Positions 52,027-61,722 are shown, counted from the first letter of the stretch. The stretch is 64,000 bases of DNA from Lysobacter soli (GCF_003382285.1 NZ_QTJR01000007.1:1-64000); one strand, 5' to 3'. Numbers and translations are program-made. The notes: generated from the sequence alone by a model not told the origin.

Positions 52027-52959
52027 ATGAACCGTTTCGCCGCACGCCTGCTGTACTTCGTCGCCGCCCTGATCGGCCGCCTGCCCTGGCCGGTGCTGCT
52101 CCGCATGGGCGACGCGCTGGCGGCGTGGTGGCGCTGGCGCGACGTGCGCGAAAGTCGCGTCGCGCGGATCAACCTCGAACTCGCCTACCCCGACCTGCTC
52201 CCCGCCGAGCGCGAAACGCTGCACGCGGCGATCCTGCGCACGACCGCGCGACAGGTGCTGGAAACCATCCGCCTGTGGACCCGCCCGCACGCCGAGAACC
52301 TGCGACTGCTGCGCGAGCAGCACGGCACGGCGCTGATGGACGAAGCCATCGCCTCCGGCCGGGGCGTCATCATCGCCGCGCCCCACCACGGCAACTGGGA
52401 ACTGCTGAACCAGTGGCTGGCGTGGCGCACGCCGCTGGCGATCCTCTACCGCCCGCCGGAGTCGGAAGTCGTCGAACACTTCCTCAACCTCGTGCGTGCC
52501 GACCATGAGCAGCCGGACGCAGGGGAGCGCGTCACGCAGGTCCGCGCCGAAGGCCCGGCGATCCGGCAGCTGTTCAAGCGCCTCAACGATGGCGGCGTCG
52601 TCGGCATCCTGCCCGACCAGCAGCCCAAGGCCGGCGACGGCGAGTTCGCGCCGTTCTTCGGCGTGCAGGCGCTGACGATGACGCTGCTGGGGCGGCTCGC
52701 CTCGCGCACCGGTGCCACCGTGCTGTTTGCCTGGTGCGAGCGCGTGGACACGCACGCCGGCCATCCGGGCTTCGCGCTGCATATCCAGCGCGCGCCGGCA
52801 GAAGTCTCGGATCCGGATCCGAAGATCGCCGTGGCCGCCCTCAACGCCGCGGTCGAGGCGATCGCCCGTCGCGATCCCGCGCAATACCAGTGGACCTACA
52901 AACGCTATACGCTCAGGCCGCCGGGTTCGGGGGAAGAGAACCCGTACTGGAACCGCTGA
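52027..52959 (+). CDS. Lipid A biosynthesis acyltransferase (LpxL/LpxM family)
   Basis: 310 residues, normal family length, with an N-terminal membrane segment (LLYFVAALIGRLPWPVLLRM). The acyltransferase motif APHHGNWELLNQW provides H-x4-E, and GVVGILPDQQPK is the conserved downstream motif. It transfers an acyl chain from acyl-ACP to the lipid A precursor at the inner membrane; primary or secondary chain specificity is not decided here. It is divergent from dtd and is followed by two PH-domain membrane genes. Confidence 0.92.
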   Translation: MNRFAARLLYFVAALIGRLPWPVLLRMGDALAAWWRWRDVRESRVARINLELAYPDLLPAERETLHAAILRTTARQVLETIRLWTRPHAENLRLLREQHGTALMDEAIASGRGVIIAAPHHGNWELLNQWLAWRTPLAILYRPPESEVVEHFLNLVRADHEQPDAGERVTQVRAEGPAIRQLFKRLNDGGVVGILPDQQPKAGDGEFAPFFGVQALTMTLLGRLASRTGATVLFAWCERVDTHAGHPGFALHIQRAPAEVSDPDPKIAVAALNAAVEAIARRDPAQYQWTYKRYTLRPPGSGEENPYWNR

Positions 52960-52997
52960 CGGCACGCGCCGTCGCGAACGCGCAACGGAGCGACCCG

Positions 52998-53504
52998 ATG
53001 GCCGACCACGACGAAGCCGCCGCGGCGGCCACACCGCCCGCCGACTGGCATCCCCTGCCCGGCCGCGCGCGGCTGCCGAGCATGCTCACGCCGATGCTGC
53101 CCTTCGCCATCCCGGGGCTGGTCGCGGGCTTCGTGCTGGCGGGCGTGTTCGACCTGTGGCTCGCGCCGCCCTTGCTCGCGCTGGTCGGACTGGCCACCGG
53201 AGCGTGGATTGGCCTGAAGCACTATCGAAGCACCTTCTGGCGGCTGGACGCCGACGGCCTGGCCGTGCGTCGCGGCCGGATGTGGCAGCGCGAAACCCGC
53301 GTGCCGGCCACGCGCGTGCAGCACCTCGACATCAAGCGCGGCCCGCTCCAGCGCCAGCGCAACCTCGCGACGCTGATCGTGCACACCGCCGGCACGCGCC
53401 ACAGCGCGGTCACCGTGCCCCATCTGGATGCCGGCGACGCCGAGCGCCTGCGCGACCTGCTCGCTCGTCCCATCGAAGCGAACGATGCCGATGACGACGC
53501 CTGA
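52998..53504 (+). CDS. Bacterial PH-domain membrane protein (YdbS-like)
   Basis: 168 residues. Two hydrophobic segments (MLPFAIPGLVAGFVLAGVFD and LLALVGLATGAWIGL) are followed by a bPH2 domain: STFWRLDADGLAVRRGRMWQ then RETRVPATRVQHLDIKRGPL, the 'R-x-P-x-x-RVQH' pattern typical of YdbS/YdaT-type proteins. Its end overlaps the YdbT-like partner by 20 bp. Pairs like this are common; roles in envelope stress or export are suggested, not shown. Confidence 0.88.
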   Translation: MADHDEAAAAATPPADWHPLPGRARLPSMLTPMLPFAIPGLVAGFVLAGVFDLWLAPPLLALVGLATGAWIGLKHYRSTFWRLDADGLAVRRGRMWQRETRVPATRVQHLDIKRGPLQRQRNLATLIVHTAGTRHSAVTVPHLDAGDAERLRDLLARPIEANDADDDA

Positions 53505-54990
53505 CGCGCCGTCGCCCGGCGCCGCCCCGGACGCGACGGCCGAGCGTCGCCTGCACCCGATGTCTTGGCTGTTCGTGCTGGTGCAGCAGCTGAAGCAGTT
53601 CGTGCTGCCGCTGGTTGCGCTGCTGGTGTTCGGGCGCGGCGACCGCAATGAGCTGTGGCCGTTGATCGGCGTCGCGGTGCTGGTCGTGCTCTCGCTGTGG
53701 CAGTACTTCACCTATCGCTATGGCGTGGCCGGCGACCGGCTGGTGGTCCGCAGCGGCCTGTTCGAACGCAGCCTGCGCGTGATTCCGTTCGCGCGCATCC
53801 ACAACGTCGCGCTGCAGCAGTCGGCGTTGCACCGCGTGTTCGGCGTGGCCGAAGTGCGCCTGGAATCGGCCGGCGGCAGCAAGCCCGAAGCGCAGATGCG
53901 CGTGCTCAAGCTCGAAGACGCGCTCGCGCTGGAAGCGCTGGTGCGGCACCGCGGCGCGACGGCCATGGAGAGCTCCAGCGAACCCGAATCGACCACGCTG
54001 CTCGCGCTTCCCTTCGGCGAGATCGTGCGGCTCGGGCTGGTGTCGAACCGCGGGCTGGTCGTCGTCGCGGCAGCGTTCGCCGCCATCGTGCAGATCAGCC
54101 AGCGCGCGGTGATGGACACGTTCCGCTCGGTCGGCAAGTGGCTGTTCGGCTTCGCCGGCGAGCATCACTTCGGGCTGACACAGTACGTCGTGTCCGCGCT
54201 GGCGCTGGTGCTGTTCGCCATCCTCGTACTGCGCGGGTTCTCGATCCTGCTCGCTTTGCTGCAGTACCACGGTTTCCGCCTGAGCGAGATCGGCCGTCGG
54301 CTGACCGTCGAACGCGGCCTGCTGGCGCGCTGGCGCACCAGCGCCTCGCGCCGGCGCATCCAGGCCTGGACGCTGACTGAGGGCACGCTGCATCGCCTGT
54401 TGAAGCGCCGCAGCCTCGACGTCGACACCGCCGTCGCCGAGGAACACCAGCAGCAACGTGCGTTGCGCGAACTGGCGCCGATCGCGACGCCGGCCCACTG
54501 CGACGCGCTGATCGAACACCTGCTACCGCGCGCAGGCTGGACGCAGCTGGACTGGCGCGAGTTGCCCGCGTCGAACTGGTGGCGACTGGTGTTGCCGACG
54601 ATTCCGGTCGTCATTGCGATCACCATCGCCGCGAGCTGGCGCTTTGGCGCATGGGGCCTGCTGGCGCTGGCGTGGCTGCCGTCGGCGGCGTTCGCCGCGC
54701 ATCGTCGCGCGCGACGCATGGCGTACGCGGCCAATGCGGAGATCGTCGCCGTGCGCGAAGGCTGGTGGACGCGCCACTGGCGCTTCGCCGAACTGGACAA
54801 GCTGCAGGCGCTGCAGCTCACGCGTTCGCCGCTGGATCGCCGCTGCGGCACCGCGACCCTGCATCTGGACACCTCGGGCGCAGGCGCGCTGTCGCCGCCG
54901 CTGCGCATGCGCTTCCTGCCGCACGAGGACGCGCTGGCGCTCTACGCATCGCTGTCGCGGACGCTCGCGCGGCGGCCTCTGCGTTGGTGA
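53485..54990 (+). CDS. Multi-bPH2-domain membrane protein (YdbT-like)
   Basis: 501 residues from ATG 53485 (ATG 53491 also possible). Hydrophobic pairs alternate with bPH2 modules: first YFTYRYGVAGDRLVVRSGLF then RVIPFARIHNVALQQSALHR; second LLQYHGFRLSEIGRRLTVER then SRRRIQAWTLTEGTLHR; third EIVAVREGWWTRHWRFAELD then KLQALQLTRSPLDRRC. Repeats place PH modules on the cytosolic face. It is the partner of the preceding YdbS-like protein, with overlapping reading frames. Confidence 0.88.
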   Translation: MPMTTPDAPSPGAAPDATAERRLHPMSWLFVLVQQLKQFVLPLVALLVFGRGDRNELWPLIGVAVLVVLSLWQYFTYRYGVAGDRLVVRSGLFERSLRVIPFARIHNVALQQSALHRVFGVAEVRLESAGGSKPEAQMRVLKLEDALALEALVRHRGATAMESSSEPESTTLLALPFGEIVRLGLVSNRGLVVVAAAFAAIVQISQRAVMDTFRSVGKWLFGFAGEHHFGLTQYVVSALALVLFAILVLRGFSILLALLQYHGFRLSEIGRRLTVERGLLARWRTSASRRRIQAWTLTEGTLHRLLKRRSLDVDTAVAEEHQQQRALRELAPIATPAHCDALIEHLLPRAGWTQLDWRELPASNWWRLVLPTIPVVIAITIAASWRFGAWGLLALAWLPSAAFAAHRRARRMAYAANAEIVAVREGWWTRHWRFAELDKLQALQLTRSPLDRRCGTATLHLDTSGAGALSPPLRMRFLPHEDALALYASLSRTLARRPLRW

Positions 54991-55003
54991 TCCGGCGCGC
55001 GTA

Positions 55004-56059
55004 TCAGCCCGGCAACAGTTCGCGCATCGCGTTCCAGGAACGCCAGAAGCGGCGCCACGGGCGCGCCTTGCGGCGGCGTTGCGGGCGTAGCGTTCCGTCG
55101 ATCAGCGCCTCGACGGCGTCGAGCACGCGATCGGACGCGCGCCCATCGCGCGAGGGATGGAGCGTGTCGGCATAGGCATTCGTTGCTTCGAGACGGGCTG
55201 CGGGCGACGACAGCGCCGTGCGCAACGCCGCGTCGATGTCGTCGGCGCTCGCGACGTCATGCATGAAAGGCTGTGGTTTGCGATGACGCACGGTCACCAC
55301 GGGCTTGCCGAGCAGCGCCATTTCCTCCGCGACGGACGTCGTGTCGCACACCAGCGCATCGGCGGCGTGGAGCATGTCGATCAGGTGTTCGGAATCGAGG
55401 TACACCGCGTTCGGCCCGGCCAACCGGCGGTAACGTTCGATGCGCTCCGGCGGCGACATGGGGTGCAGCGTGAGCAGCCAGTAACGATCGCCGCGCGCAA
55501 CGAGGCGCTCCATGTGTTCGAAGCACTCGCCGGAGCAACTGAGCGGATCGTTGAAGGTGGACGCGAACATCGCGACCGGCCGCCCTTCTGCGGCTTCGCG
55601 CAGCGCCAGCGCCGCGCCGGACATGCCGCCGAACAGCGGGTCCAGCTTCGGCCAGCCCGTCTCCACGACGAGGAAATCGCCGTGTCCGCGCGCCTGCGTC
55701 TGCATCGGGCCGGTCGTCGCCGGGCCGTGCGTGCAGTACAGGTCGAACAAGCCCTGCACCCGATGATGACCGTGCGCCGGATCGCGCTTGTGCAGGTTCA
55801 GCCCATGGAACAGCTGGACCTGCCAACCGGGAAAGAACGGAGGAATGCGATGCACCGTCGCGAACACGGCCTGCGGCGCGAACGCCTTCAGCGTGCGGCG
55901 GCTGGTCAGGCGTGGTTCGTCCGGCGCCAGGCGCGCGGCCATCGCGTCGCTGGCGACCCACGCCACGTCATGTCCACGCGCAAGCGCCTCCCGCGCGAGC
56001 GGGCGCAGGATCGGCAGGGAGTACGGCTCGGACGCCAGCAACACTAGGCGATGCGGCAT
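55004..56059 (-). CDS. CDP-glycerol glycerophosphotransferase-like protein (copy 1)
   Basis: 351 residues with the GT-B-like layout of this family: GLNLHKRDPAHGHHRVQGLF then DLYCTHGPATT, FLVVETGWPKLDPLF, YWLLTLHPMSPPE, and the donor-site motif CDTTSVAEEMALLGKPVVTV. Gram-positive relatives (TagF) polymerise teichoic acids; in Xanthomonadaceae similar proteins sit with LPS-core genes and may add glycerol phosphate or an unrelated group. A paralogue starts 3 bp upstream. Substrate is inferred only by family. Confidence 0.8.
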   Translation of the reverse strand: MPHRLVLLASEPYSLPILRPLAREALARGHDVAWVASDAMAARLAPDEPRLTSRRTLKAFAPQAVFATVHRIPPFFPGWQVQLFHGLNLHKRDPAHGHHRVQGLFDLYCTHGPATTGPMQTQARGHGDFLVVETGWPKLDPLFGGMSGAALALREAAEGRPVAMFASTFNDPLSCSGECFEHMERLVARGDRYWLLTLHPMSPPERIERYRRLAGPNAVYLDSEHLIDMLHAADALVCDTTSVAEEMALLGKPVVTVRHRKPQPFMHDVASADDIDAALRTALSSPAARLEATNAYADTLHPSRDGRASDRVLDAVEALIDGTLRPQRRRKARPWRRFWRSWNAMRELLPG

Positions 56060-56062
56060 CGT

Positions 56063-57115
56063 TCAGCCCAGGCCCCAGTAGCCCATGCGCTGGCGGATCT
56101 GCAACGCGCGTAGTCGCGCCGCGAGGGGCTTGGCCTTCAGGCGTCCCAGCTCGCCGCCGAGCAGCGCGTCGGTCGCGGCGATCACCCGTTCGGACGAACG
56201 CCCGTCGCGATACGGATGGATCGCATCGGCATAGTCCGCCAGTGCAGCCTTGAGCGCATCGTCCGGCGCGAAGGCGCGCGCGAGCATGTCCGGCAGCCGC
56301 GCGGCGTCGTCGAAATCGAGCATGTGCGGTTTCGGCGCGCGATTGCGGAACGTCACCACGGGCTTGCGCTGCACCACGAACTCCGACACCACCGACGTCG
56401 TGTCCGCGACGAGTACGTCCGCGGCGCGCTGGGCGGTGACGAGCTGTTCGGTCTCGAAGAACGTCGCGTTGGGACCGGCCAGCGCGCGGTAGCGTTCGAA
56501 CAGCTCCGGCGCGCATTTCGGATGCAGCGTGAGCAGCCAGTAGCGGTCGCCGCGCGCGACTTCCGCCGCGATGCCGTCGAAAAGGTGCGGCGCCGCGCTC
56601 AGGCGCTCGGTGAAAGTGGAGGCGAACATCACCACCGGCCGGCTGCCGGCGGGGGCGCGCATCGCGGCGGCGGCGCCCGCGTCGTCGCGGAACAGCGGGT
56701 CCAGTTTCGGCCAGCCGGTTTCGACCACGGCGAAGTGGCCGGCCTGCGCGGCCAGTTCCCGGAACGGCGCGGTCGTCGCCGGCCCCTGTGTGCAGTACAG
56801 GTCGAACAGGCCGCGCACGCGGAAGTGGCCGCGTTCGTCGGAGCGCTTTTCGACGTTGAAGCCGTGGAACAGCTGGACCTTCGCGCCGGAAACGAACGTC
56901 GGCACCCAGTTGGCCGCGCTGAACACCGCACGCGGTTTCAGCGCGACGGCTTCGCGCAACCCCACCGTGCGCACCGGCGCCGGCAACCGCGCACCACTCG
57001 CGCCGTCGACGAACCACGCGTGCACGGCATGCCCCGCCGCGTCCAGCGCCTGCGCCAGCGGTTGCAGGATCGGCAGGGCGTAGCGCTCGGTGGCGAACAG
57101 CAGGTAATCGGCCAT
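56063..57115 (-). CDS. CDP-glycerol glycerophosphotransferase-like protein (copy 2)
   Basis: 350 residues from ATG 57115, MADYLLFATERYALPILQPL. It is clearly homologous to the downstream copy: GLFDLYCTQGPATTAPF, VVETGWPKLDPLFRDD, YWLLTLHPKCAPELF, DTTSVVSEFVVQRKPVVTF. The two copies differ in the first 80 residues, where acceptor binding is expected. Its start overlaps the stop of the glycosyltransferase gene upstream by one base, so three genes form an operon. Confidence 0.82.
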   Translation of the reverse strand: MADYLLFATERYALPILQPLAQALDAAGHAVHAWFVDGASGARLPAPVRTVGLREAVALKPRAVFSAANWVPTFVSGAKVQLFHGFNVEKRSDERGHFRVRGLFDLYCTQGPATTAPFRELAAQAGHFAVVETGWPKLDPLFRDDAGAAAAMRAPAGSRPVVMFASTFTERLSAAPHLFDGIAAEVARGDRYWLLTLHPKCAPELFERYRALAGPNATFFETEQLVTAQRAADVLVADTTSVVSEFVVQRKPVVTFRNRAPKPHMLDFDDAARLPDMLARAFAPDDALKAALADYADAIHPYRDGRSSERVIAATDALLGGELGRLKAKPLAARLRALQIRQRMGYWGLG

Positions 57116-58167
57116 CAGCGGTCCGGTGGTGGAAGCGAAGGCGACGCCGGGCGTCGCCAGGCGATTATCGCGTCGGCCACGCCCGGCCGGCCACCGTGAC
57201 GCACGCGCGGCTGCGCGGCGAATACCGCCTGCAGGCGCATGCGGAAGGCGCGATCGTTCTCGAGGAAGCGCGCACGCGCCGCTTCGCCGAGGCGCGCGCA
57301 CGCCGCCTCGTCCATCGCCAGCACCTGCATCACGGCCGCTTCCACGGCCTCGACGTCGACGTGGTGGCGGACATCCAGGCCCAGGCGCTCGCCGGGCCTG
57401 CAGGGCAACAATAGCCCGCACTCCGGCCCGACCAGCTCGTTCATCGGCGCCGCATCGGTGGTGATCACCACCGCTTCCACGCTCATGGCCTCGGCGATGT
57501 AGTGGCCGTACCCCTCCGCTTCCGAAGGACACAGGTGGAACCGGTGCGCGTTCTGCAACCGGCGCAGCTCGTCGTCGTCGAGGTGGCCGACGCGGTGGTC
57601 GACATTCGCGGCCGACACGCGCAGGCGCGCCTTGCGCGCGCACTGGACGACCGTCAGGCGCGGCCATTCCGGGTGGCGGCGCCATGCTTCCAGCACGACC
57701 TGCGTGCCCTTGGCCGAACTGCGACCGGCCAGGTGGAAGAACGCCCGCTCGCGCGGCACGGCGCGATCGAGGCGATCGGCGCTGGTGAAGCCGGTATACG
57801 TCGTGGCGCAGCCCAGGCGCTGGAAGATCTCGACTGCGTGGCGGGACTTGCACAGCACCCGGTCGAAGCGCGGCAGCAGCGCGGTCCACGACGGCCGGAA
57901 CCATTCGGGATTGGGCATCAGCAGGTTGCTGCGCGCCGTCGCGAGGACAGGTTCGTAGATGCGCTCCACGGACAGCTGCGCATCCACGGGCCCCGCCAGG
58001 CGCGTGGCCAGGCAGAGGCGCCACTGCGCCAGGCGGTTTCGCAGGCGGCTGTTACCGAGCCCCACCGTCGCGACCTCGTGGCCGTGGCGCAGGACATCGC
58101 CGATCAGACGCAGGTCGCGACTCAGGCCGGCGCCGTTGTCGCGGGTGATCACGCGCAGCTTCCCCAA
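57115..58167 (-). CDS. Glycosyltransferase family 4-like protein
   Basis: 350 residues of GT-B type. The C-terminal donor domain carries HLCPSEAEGYGHYIAEAMSV then EAVVITTDAAPMNELVGPEC, the E-x7-E pattern of GT4 enzymes. The N-terminal half (MGKLRVITRDNGAGLSRDLR) is variable as expected for acceptor binding. It overlaps the downstream glycerophosphotransferase-like gene by one base. Transfer of a sugar to LPS core or a surface glycan is the likely role. Confidence 0.87.
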   Translation of the reverse strand: MGKLRVITRDNGAGLSRDLRLIGDVLRHGHEVATVGLGNSRLRNRLAQWRLCLATRLAGPVDAQLSVERIYEPVLATARSNLLMPNPEWFRPSWTALLPRFDRVLCKSRHAVEIFQRLGCATTYTGFTSADRLDRAVPRERAFFHLAGRSSAKGTQVVLEAWRRHPEWPRLTVVQCARKARLRVSAANVDHRVGHLDDDELRRLQNAHRFHLCPSEAEGYGHYIAEAMSVEAVVITTDAAPMNELVGPECGLLLPCRPGERLGLDVRHHVDVEAVEAAVMQVLAMDEAACARLGEAARARFLENDRAFRMRLQAVFAAQPRVRHGGRPGVADAIIAWRRPASPSLPPPDR

Positions 58168-58331
58168 GCTCGCCCCCCGGCTTCATCCCCGGGTCCATTC
58201 ATCGGCAGCCCGGGGTCCATCCCCGGCCCCATTCTGCGTGGAACGCGCGGCCTTGCAAGCGACCTGCGACCGTCGCGAATCGGGACCGTGAAGGCGCTCA
58301 CGACTTGTGGCGAGGGGTTGCCGGCTGCACG

Positions 58332-59177
58332 ATGACGCCCACTGGAACCCGGACCGCCGCCATCAACGCTTCGCCCGCCCCCGCAGACGCACGCCATGAC
58401 GCACCGGCGCTGTCGGCCTGCATCATCGCGTTCAACGAAGCCGACCGCATCGCCGACTGCATCGCCTCGCTCGCCTTCTGCGACGAGATCGTCGTGGTGG
58501 ACTCGCATTCGACCGACGCGACGGCGCAGATCGCCGCCGACCTGGGTGCGCGCGTGATCCAGCGGCCGTTCGACGGTTTCCGCAGCCAGAAGCAGTTCGC
58601 CATCGAACAGGCCGCGCATGACTGGGTGCTGTGCCTGGATGCGGACGAACGCGTCGGCGATGCGCTGCGGACGTCGATCGAGGCCGAACGTGCGCGCGGT
58701 TTCGAAGGCGCCGCTGGTTACCGCTTCGCGCGACTGAGCGAGTATTTCGGCAAGTTCCTGCGCCACGGGAACGCGTATCCGGATCGCGTGCTACGCCTGT
58801 TCGACCGCCGCCGCGGCGGCTGGCGCGGTAAGCGGGAAGTGCACGAGGCGGCGAGCGTCGACGGCGCCGTGCGCACGTTGACCGGCGACCTCATCCATTA
58901 CCCGTACCGCTCGCTGCAGGCGCAGCTGCAGAAAACGCAACGTTACGCGCGCATGATGGCCGAGCACGACTTCGCGCGCGGCAAGCGCGCGACGCTAGGC
59001 AAGCTGGTGCTGTCGCCGGCGTGGCGGTTCTGGCGCGGTTACCTGTTCCGCGGCGGCTTCCTCGACGGCTGGCACGGCCTGGTCTACGCCTACGTCCGCG
59101 CGAACTACGTGCGGCAGAAAACCATCATGTTGTGGCTGTTGCAGAACGGCCGCCCGATCACCGATCCAAGCCCATGA
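58332..59177 (+). CDS. Family 2 glycosyltransferase, WaaE/KdtX-like
   Basis: 281 residues. GT-A features: LSACIIAFNEADRIADCIAS, VVVDSHSTDATAQIA, WVLCLDADERV (the DxD-type acidic cluster), and the conserved HEAASVDGAVRTLTGDLIHY. The C-terminal amphipathic part (LSPAWRFWRGYLFRGGFLDG) is found in LPS-core beta-1,4-glucosyltransferases of the WaaE/KdtX group. ATG 58332 is the first sensible start. The stop overlaps the next glycosyltransferase start by four bases. Confidence 0.88.
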   Translation: MTPTGTRTAAINASPAPADARHDAPALSACIIAFNEADRIADCIASLAFCDEIVVVDSHSTDATAQIAADLGARVIQRPFDGFRSQKQFAIEQAAHDWVLCLDADERVGDALRTSIEAERARGFEGAAGYRFARLSEYFGKFLRHGNAYPDRVLRLFDRRRGGWRGKREVHEAASVDGAVRTLTGDLIHYPYRSLQAQLQKTQRYARMMAEHDFARGKRATLGKLVLSPAWRFWRGYLFRGGFLDGWHGLVYAYVRANYVRQKTIMLWLLQNGRPITDPSP

Positions 59178-60037
59178 ACACTTCACAGACTCCACGCGTC
59201 AGCGTCGTCATCTCCACCTACAACTGGCCGCAGGCACTGGAACTCGCGCTGGAAGCACTGTCGCGCCAGACGATGCTGCCGCACGAGGTGATCGTCGCCG
59301 ACGACGGTTCGCGCGACGACACGCGCCAGATGCTCGAACGCCTCGCGCGCGACTACCCCGTGCCGCTGCGCCACAGTTGGATCGAGGACAAGGGTTTCCG
59401 CCTCGCGCTGGCGCGCAACCGCGCGATTGCCGCGACGACGGGCGATTACGTGCTGATCCTGGACGGCGACATGCTGCCGCATCCGAAGTTCGTCGAGGAC
59501 CAGGTACGCGCCGCGGAGCGCGGCAGCTTCGTGCAGGGCATGCGCGTGCTCACCGACGAAACCGGGCGCGACCGGCTGCTCTCGCGCGAAGTGCGCCAGC
59601 TGGGTTTCTTTGACCGCGGACTGACGCGACGTCGTCACACGTTGCGCATTCCCGCGCTGGCCGCGCTGTCGCTGCGGGTGACGCGCAACCAGAAGACCAG
59701 TTCGATCAAGGGCTGCAGCCAGGCGTGGTGGCGCGACGACCTGATCGCGCTGAACGGCTTCGACGAGCGTTACGAAGGCTGGGGCCGCGAGGACAAGGAC
59801 CTGGCCGTGCGGGCGTTCCACCACGGCCTGATGCGTCGGATGCTGCGCTTCGGCGGGCTGGCGACGCACCTGTACCACCGCGAACGCCACGAGGACGGCG
59901 CGAGTCCCAACGATCCGCTGCTCGCCGATACGAAGGCGACGAAGCGCGTGCGCAGCCCGCTGGGGCTGGACCGGCACCTGGAGGAGTTCGCGAACCAGCC
60001 GTTGCCCGACCTGCGCGAACAGGTGCGCGCCGGCTAA
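59174..60037 (+). CDS. Family 2 glycosyltransferase with galactosyltransferase-type C-domain
   Basis: 287 residues. VSVVISTYNWPQALELALEA and VIVADDGSRDDTRQML form the nucleotide-binding half; LILDGDMLPHPKFVED has the DxD; GFDERYEGWGREDKDLAVRA is the Glyco_transf_7C motif. Such enzymes add hexoses during polysaccharide or LPS synthesis. It is coupled to the WaaE-like gene by an ATGA overlap. Its stop overlaps the convergent ArnT-like gene by four bases, so the two operons meet without any spacer. Confidence 0.9.
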   Translation: MNTSQTPRVSVVISTYNWPQALELALEALSRQTMLPHEVIVADDGSRDDTRQMLERLARDYPVPLRHSWIEDKGFRLALARNRAIAATTGDYVLILDGDMLPHPKFVEDQVRAAERGSFVQGMRVLTDETGRDRLLSREVRQLGFFDRGLTRRRHTLRIPALAALSLRVTRNQKTSSIKGCSQAWWRDDLIALNGFDERYEGWGREDKDLAVRAFHHGLMRRMLRFGGLATHLYHRERHEDGASPNDPLLADTKATKRVRSPLGLDRHLEEFANQPLPDLREQVRAG

Positions 60038-61722
60038 CGGCAGCCCGTCGCGGCGTCACCCGGCACGAGCGTCCAGCCGCGCCGGTTCGCATTGCCCAGG
60101 TGCTGCGTGCGCGACGCGTCGATGCACGGCGCGAGCGCGACGTCCTGCACGAGCAGCCAGCGCGTCGTGGGCGCTTCGCGCTGCCAGCGCAGGCCACGCT
60201 GCATCTGCTCGTCGAAATCCACCTTGAAGCCGAATTCGGCGACGCGGCGATCGGCCATCAGCAGGTTCTGCTCGCGCCATGCGACCAGGCCGAGTTCGGC
60301 GTCCGGACCGATGCGCCTTCCGACGTCGGTCATCAGGCCACGCGCGGACGAGGAATCGTTGAGCAGCGGCGCGAGCATGAGGCCGAACGCCACCCACACG
60401 CCCGACAGCATCGCGACCGTCGCCGCGAACGGACGGCGGCGGCCGGCGAACAGCAGGCAAAGCACGCCCCACACGCCCACCGCGGTGATGCACATCGCCA
60501 GCGCGGTCGATTCGGCCTCCAGGCCACGCTCCTCGACGAAGCGGCGTTCGAAGCCCGGATCGCCGAGCCACATCGCCAGTCCGCCCAGCAGCATCGCGAT
60601 CGAGAACACCGCCGTGAAGCCGAACGCGGCGCGACGCACACCCACCTTGCGCATCAGTCCCGGCAGCAGCGGACCAAGCGCCAGCGCCATCATCGGCAGC
60701 GCCGGCAGGATGTACATGTCGCGTTTGCCGGACGGAATGCTGAAGAACACGATCACCAGCGCCCACCACGCCAGCGGTAGCAGGTAGCGCGGATCGCGAC
60801 GGCGCAGGCGGCGACGCCACGCGGGTATCGCCCACGGCAGCGCGAGCACCGTCGGCAGCCACATCGTCGCCATCACTTCGATGAAGTACCACAGCGGCTG
60901 GCCGTGGTCCCACGACGCGCCGTAACGCTTGGCGGTCTGGCGAAGGAGGATGTCGTCGACGTACGCGCGATATTCCGGGCCGGCGTGGCCGATCGCGGCG
61001 ATCAGCATCGGCACCAGCCACACGCACGCGGCGAGCACGAATGCGAGCGGACCGAGCCAGAAGCGCGCATCGCGCACGTGGACCTTCACGTTCCAGCCGC
61101 GCAATGACGCAAAACCCGCCGGCACGAGCACCAGCAGCGCGAGGATGCCCACACCCTTGCTGATCACGCCCAGCGCCGCGGCGGCCCAGCCGAGCATCCA
61201 CATCGGCCAGTTCGGCCCTTGATTGCGCGCGGTCTGCAGGACGTGCCGCAGCAGGCCGTAGTTGCCCAGCGTGATCCAGAACACGACCAGGGGATCGATC
61301 TGCGCCTTCTTCGCCTGCCAGGTGAACTGCAGCGCGAACAGCAGCGCATAGCCGGCATAGAGGCCGACGCGGCGCGTCCACAGCCGCTTGCCCAGGTCGA
61401 CCACGCACCACAGCGTGCCCAGCGCGGCGAGCAGCGACGGCAGCAGGAAGGCGACGCGCCAGTTGCCGAAGATCGTGTAGGCGATCGCTTGCAGCCACAT
61501 GAAGACCGGCGGCTTGTCCGAATACAGCTCGTGGCCGCGATGCGGGAACAGCCAGTCGCCGCTTTCGACCATCTGCTTCGCCACGAGGGTGAAGCGCGGT
61601 TCGTCAGCCGGCCACGGATCGCGCAGTCCCAATCCGGCGCCGAGCACGAGCAGGGCGATGATCCAGAACAGCCAGGTGTCGCGGGAGCGGGGGTCGGTCA
61701 GCGGGCGCGGGGTCGGCAGCAT
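60034..61722 (-). CDS. ArnT-like membrane glycosyltransferase (GT39/GT83 family)
   Basis: 562 residues from ATG 61722, with about 11-12 membrane helices. The periplasmic loop after the first helix has GLRDPWPADEPRFTLVAKQM with the acidic pair and WLFPHRGHELYSDKPPVFMW, the PMT/ArnT catalytic signature. ArnT moves aminoarabinose from undecaprenyl phosphate to lipid A; related enzymes move other sugars, so specificity is open. The C-terminal domain is periplasmic. It lies between LPS-type glycosyltransferases and rsmB. Confidence 0.87.
   Translation of the reverse strand: MLPTPRPLTDPRSRDTWLFWIIALLVLGAGLGLRDPWPADEPRFTLVAKQMVESGDWLFPHRGHELYSDKPPVFMWLQAIAYTIFGNWRVAFLLPSLLAALGTLWCVVDLGKRLWTRRVGLYAGYALLFALQFTWQAKKAQIDPLVVFWITLGNYGLLRHVLQTARNQGPNWPMWMLGWAAAALGVISKGVGILALLVLVPAGFASLRGWNVKVHVRDARFWLGPLAFVLAACVWLVPMLIAAIGHAGPEYRAYVDDILLRQTAKRYGASWDHGQPLWYFIEVMATMWLPTVLALPWAIPAWRRRLRRRDPRYLLPLAWWALVIVFFSIPSGKRDMYILPALPMMALALGPLLPGLMRKVGVRRAAFGFTAVFSIAMLLGGLAMWLGDPGFERRFVEERGLEAESTALAMCITAVGVWGVLCLLFAGRRRPFAATVAMLSGVWVAFGLMLAPLLNDSSSARGLMTDVGRRIGPDAELGLVAWREQNLLMADRRVAEFGFKVDFDEQMQRGLRWQREAPTTRWLLVQDVALAPCIDASRTQHLGNANRRGWTLVPGDAATGCR

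Noticed and set aside
57116-58024. Fusion of the glycerophosphotransferase-like protein with an upstream frame (653 residues)
   Set aside because: The upstream part is out of frame with the GT4 gene occupying the same bases; ATG 57115 starts the true protein.
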